Source: Selenomonadales bacterium
GTDB lineage: Bacteria > Bacillota > UBA994
Assembly: GCA_018335585.1 (NCBI GenBank)
Contig: JAGXRZ010000043.1
Span: 1 to 45,119, forward strand
Length of the DNA stretch: 45,119 bases
Direction: 5' to 3'
Of this stretch, positions 43,261 through 45,119 are shown piece after piece. Within the stretch, counting starts at the first letter, position 1; the number at the start of each line of letters is the position of its first letter. Both the position numbers and the translations under genes were made by a program. The notes under the pieces were generated by a model. The model saw only the letters and a list, made by a program, of their open reading frames with translations, ran no database searches and was not told the DNA's origin.

Positions 43261-44889
43261 CCCTTGGCACGAACTGCCGCAAACACACTCCCCGCCGATA
43301 TAGGTCGCGGCGACAGTGACATCCTTAAGCGCACTGGGAGCGACTTGCGTCAGGTCTTCGCTGAGCACGACAAAGTCTGCTAGCTTGTGCTCGGTAATGG
43401 AGCCGCGGTTGTGTTCATGAAACGAGGCAAAGGCCGAACCTAACGTAAACAGATGAATAGCTTCGTCAAGCGTAAGCTTTTGTTCAGGCAGCCAACCGTC
43501 AGGTGGGTTGCCTGAGCTGTCTTGGCGCGTCACTGCGGCGTGGAGGCCAAGCAAAGGGTTGCAGTCGGCTACCGGTGCGTCAGAGCCGCCGGCGGCCGAA
43601 ATCCCAAGTTGCAGCATGGTTTTCCACGCGTAGCTGAGCTTAGCGCGCTCGGTTCCGACGCGCCGCTCAACGAAGGAGTGGTCGTTAGCCACGAAAATAG
43701 GCTGAATGTCGCAGACCACACCTAACTCGCGACAAGCGTCAAGTATGTACCGGCTAGTAATTTGGGCATGGATAATCCGCGGGCGCGCGTCACTTGCGGG
43801 CTTCTGCCGCAGCATAAACCTAAACCCATCTATAAGCATCTCCATCGTGCGGTCGCCAATGGCGTGTGCCGAAACCTGCCAGCCGAGAGCGTGCGCTAAG
43901 GCAAACATCTCATTAATGCGCTCCTGCGTAAGGATGGCCACGCCGCGGTTCTCTGGGTCGTCGCTGTAAGGCTCGTTCAAGGCGGCCGTGCGTCCCCCGA
44001 GCGAGCCGTCGCACATGAGTTTTAGCGGCCCAAACTCAACCGTGTGAGCCGGGAAAACGTACCGCTCCCGCAGCTCGCGCAACTTCTCCACTTGTGCCGG
44101 CGTGGATACGCGCGCCTGGATATTGTAGCGGAGCGGAAATCGGTTTTCGCACAGGAGCTCCTGCAACGCTTCAAGCTTTAGCTCCGCATCCGCGAGTTCC
44201 CCGATATCGTCACTGGTAACACTTGTGATGCCATAGCGCAGCGCAGCCTGCGCGCCGGCAAGAAACATGCGCTTGTAGTCAGCTATATCCGCGGCGGGCA
44301 ACAAGTTCCCGACGAGGCCAAGCGCGTTTTCCCGCAGGATACCTGTGGGTGCGCCGCTCGCATCGACGTCGATTTGGCCGCCGGCAGGTGCATCGGCCTC
44401 ACCTGCGATTCCCGCCAGTTTCAACGCAATGCTATTGGCCACGGCCACATGCCCGCACACGCGGACAAAGTACACCGGGCGGTCAGCGGCGATTGCGTCT
44501 AGGTCGTGGCGGGTGGGCATGGCTTTGTCGTGGAATCGCTCCTGCGACCAACCGCGCCCAAGCACCCAAGTGCGATCAGGCTGCGACTGCAAAAAGTCTC
44601 GCCCTAGCCGGATAAGCTCTTGCCGCGACGTGGCGGAACCCAAATCGGCCTTCTCTTGCCCTGACCCAATGCTCATTAAGTGCATATGGCTGTCGTTAAA
44701 TCCGGGCAGCACTGTCGCGCCACCGAGGTCAAATACCTCGGTTCCCGCCTGGCGCAAGGCCAGTACTTCTTGGTTACCGCCAACTGCGGCGAACCGTCCC
44801 GCCGTAACCGCAAACGCTGCCGCACGCGGCCGTGCCGTGTCTACCGTGATGACGTTAGCGTTGTAGAAGATTTTTTCTATAGTGGACAA
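43249..44889 (-). CDS. Metal-dependent amidohydrolase, YtcJ-like (Amidohydro_3)
   Basis: 546-residue cytoplasmic member of the amidohydrolase superfamily. The N-terminal beta-sandwich (FYNANVITVDTARPRAAAFA) leads to the metal site GFNDSHMHL. Further blocks are HIIGD-type SAHAIGDRTMEMLIDGFR, PRIIHAQ, and AAGGSDAPVADCNPLLGLHA with the catalytic Asp. The C-terminal GSITEHKLADFVVLSEDL is the closing beta-sandwich. The length (about 540) fits the YtcJ branch, which acts on N-substituted amides or formamides. The start is a TTG at 44889 after GGGAGG. It is single, followed by the convergent DHS-like gene. The substrate is unknown. Confidence 0.92.
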   Translation of the reverse strand: MSTIEKIFYNANVITVDTARPRAAAFAVTAGRFAAVGGNQEVLALRQAGTEVFDLGGATVLPGFNDSHMHLMSIGSGQEKADLGSATSRQELIRLGRDFLQSQPDRTWVLGRGWSQERFHDKAMPTRHDLDAIAADRPVYFVRVCGHVAVANSIALKLAGIAGEADAPAGGQIDVDASGAPTGILRENALGLVGNLLPAADIADYKRMFLAGAQAALRYGITSVTSDDIGELADAELKLEALQELLCENRFPLRYNIQARVSTPAQVEKLRELRERYVFPAHTVEFGPLKLMCDGSLGGRTAALNEPYSDDPENRGVAILTQERINEMFALAHALGWQVSAHAIGDRTMEMLIDGFRFMLRQKPASDARPRIIHAQITSRYILDACRELGVVCDIQPIFVANDHSFVERRVGTERAKLSYAWKTMLQLGISAAGGSDAPVADCNPLLGLHAAVTRQDSSGNPPDGWLPEQKLTLDEAIHLFTLGSAFASFHEHNRGSITEHKLADFVVLSEDLTQVAPSALKDVTVAATYIGGECVCGSSCQGLPA

Positions 44890-44900
44890 GTTTGATTCCT

Positions 44901-45114
44901 CCCATTGTGGATTATCATTGGTAGAGGGGAGCGTGCTTCGTGCTTCGTGCTTCGTGCTTCGTAGCGTACGGCATACGGCTTACAGCTTACAGGGAGAAAT
45001 CGGTTCCCCTTTCTGCTCACCGCTCACTGCTCACAGCTCACCGCTCAGAGCTGGCGGCCGGCGGCCACTCCCCAAGCGACAAGCGACAAGCCACAAGCCC
45101 CACCCCCATTGTGG
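44901..45114. repeat. 10-base direct repeats flanking heptamer locus 3
   Basis: CCCATTGTGG occurs at 44901-44910 and again at 45105-45114, bracketing the whole heptamer-repeat block like a target-site duplication or the scar of a slippage or recombination event. Confidence 0.6.
44934..45104 (+). repeat. Heptamer tandem-repeat locus 3
   Basis: TGCTTCG x4 (44934-44961) continues in the same 7-base phase as TAGCGTA, CGGCATA, CGGCTTA, CAGCTTA (to 44989). After a 25-base unique spacer, GCTCACC, GCTCACT, GCTCACA, GCTCACC, GCTCAGA, GCTGGCG, GCCGGCG, GCCACTC, CCCAAGC, GACAAGC, GACAAGC, CACAAGC follow in unbroken phase (45015-45098). The module order GCTCACN - GCTGGCG - (G/C)CCGGCG - CACTCCCCAAGCG is the same as at the end of locus 2. 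The remaining DNA to 45119 shows no gene. Confidence 0.93.
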
Positions 45115-45119
45115 TACAA

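Overview
The window looks like a chromosomal segment of an anaerobic, low-to-mid GC Bacillota (Clostridia-type) bacterium. The evidence is a T-box leader on asnA, strong AGGAGG ribosome binding sites with many TTG and GTG starts, sigma-A type promoters with 17-base spacers, a class I iron-sulfur fumarase, GGDEF/HD-GYP and 5TM-Lyt type sensors, a YfmS-like soluble chemoreceptor and oligoendopeptidase F. No rRNA, tRNA, CRISPR array or prophage module was seen. I count 37 protein genes.

Layout. 1-297 is the 5' part of an antisense group II intron that interrupts a DUF4153/DUF4173-type membrane protein gene (to 2732). 2803-6261 (minus strand) holds a ferritin-like protein, T-box controlled asnA, an old yellow enzyme and a stand-alone response regulator. 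6455-8819 (plus) holds a cell wall amidase, a heptamer-repeat locus and a MATE exporter. 8837-15169 (minus) is the centrepiece: a six-gene operon with a near-perfect Fur box at its promoter. It encodes a NifH-like reductase, a lipoprotein iron-chelate/tetrapyrrole binding protein, a FecCD permease, a FecE ATPase and two NifD/K-like subunits. 15318-19033 (plus) holds a nitrilase-family hydrolase, malic enzyme and a two-subunit fumarase. 19014-23531 (minus) holds a PAS-GGDEF-HD-GYP protein, pyroglutamyl peptidase and gltX. 23742-30930 (plus) holds a 10TM metal exporter, a soluble chemoreceptor and a compact folate/pABA cluster (folE, folP, a folB-folK fusion, pabA, pabB, pabC). 30882-41909 holds two solute-binding proteins without permeases, an L,D-transpeptidase, pepF, two tandem paralogous histidine kinases and dut. 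41951-45119 holds a deoxyhypusine-synthase-like gene and a YtcJ-type amidohydrolase between two more heptamer-repeat loci.

How the parts work together. The nitrogenase-like operon couples import of a class-III-SBP ligand (ferric chelate, haem or corrinoid) to a low-potential two-component reductase under iron control. The nitrogen-fixation cofactor genes are absent from the window, and one catalytic subunit lacks two of three expected cluster cysteines. I infer a ferric-chelate or tetrapyrrole reductase rather than N2 fixation. The malic enzyme/fumarase genes interconvert pyruvate, malate and fumarate. The fol/pab cluster covers GTP to dihydropteroate plus the full pABA branch.

Two other features stand out. 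One is a family of tandem repeats of many sequences that all have a 7-base unit, at three intergenic loci and sharing one vocabulary of heptamers. The other is a repeat-derived linker that joins FolB to FolK. All calls come from reading the sequence; no database search was possible.
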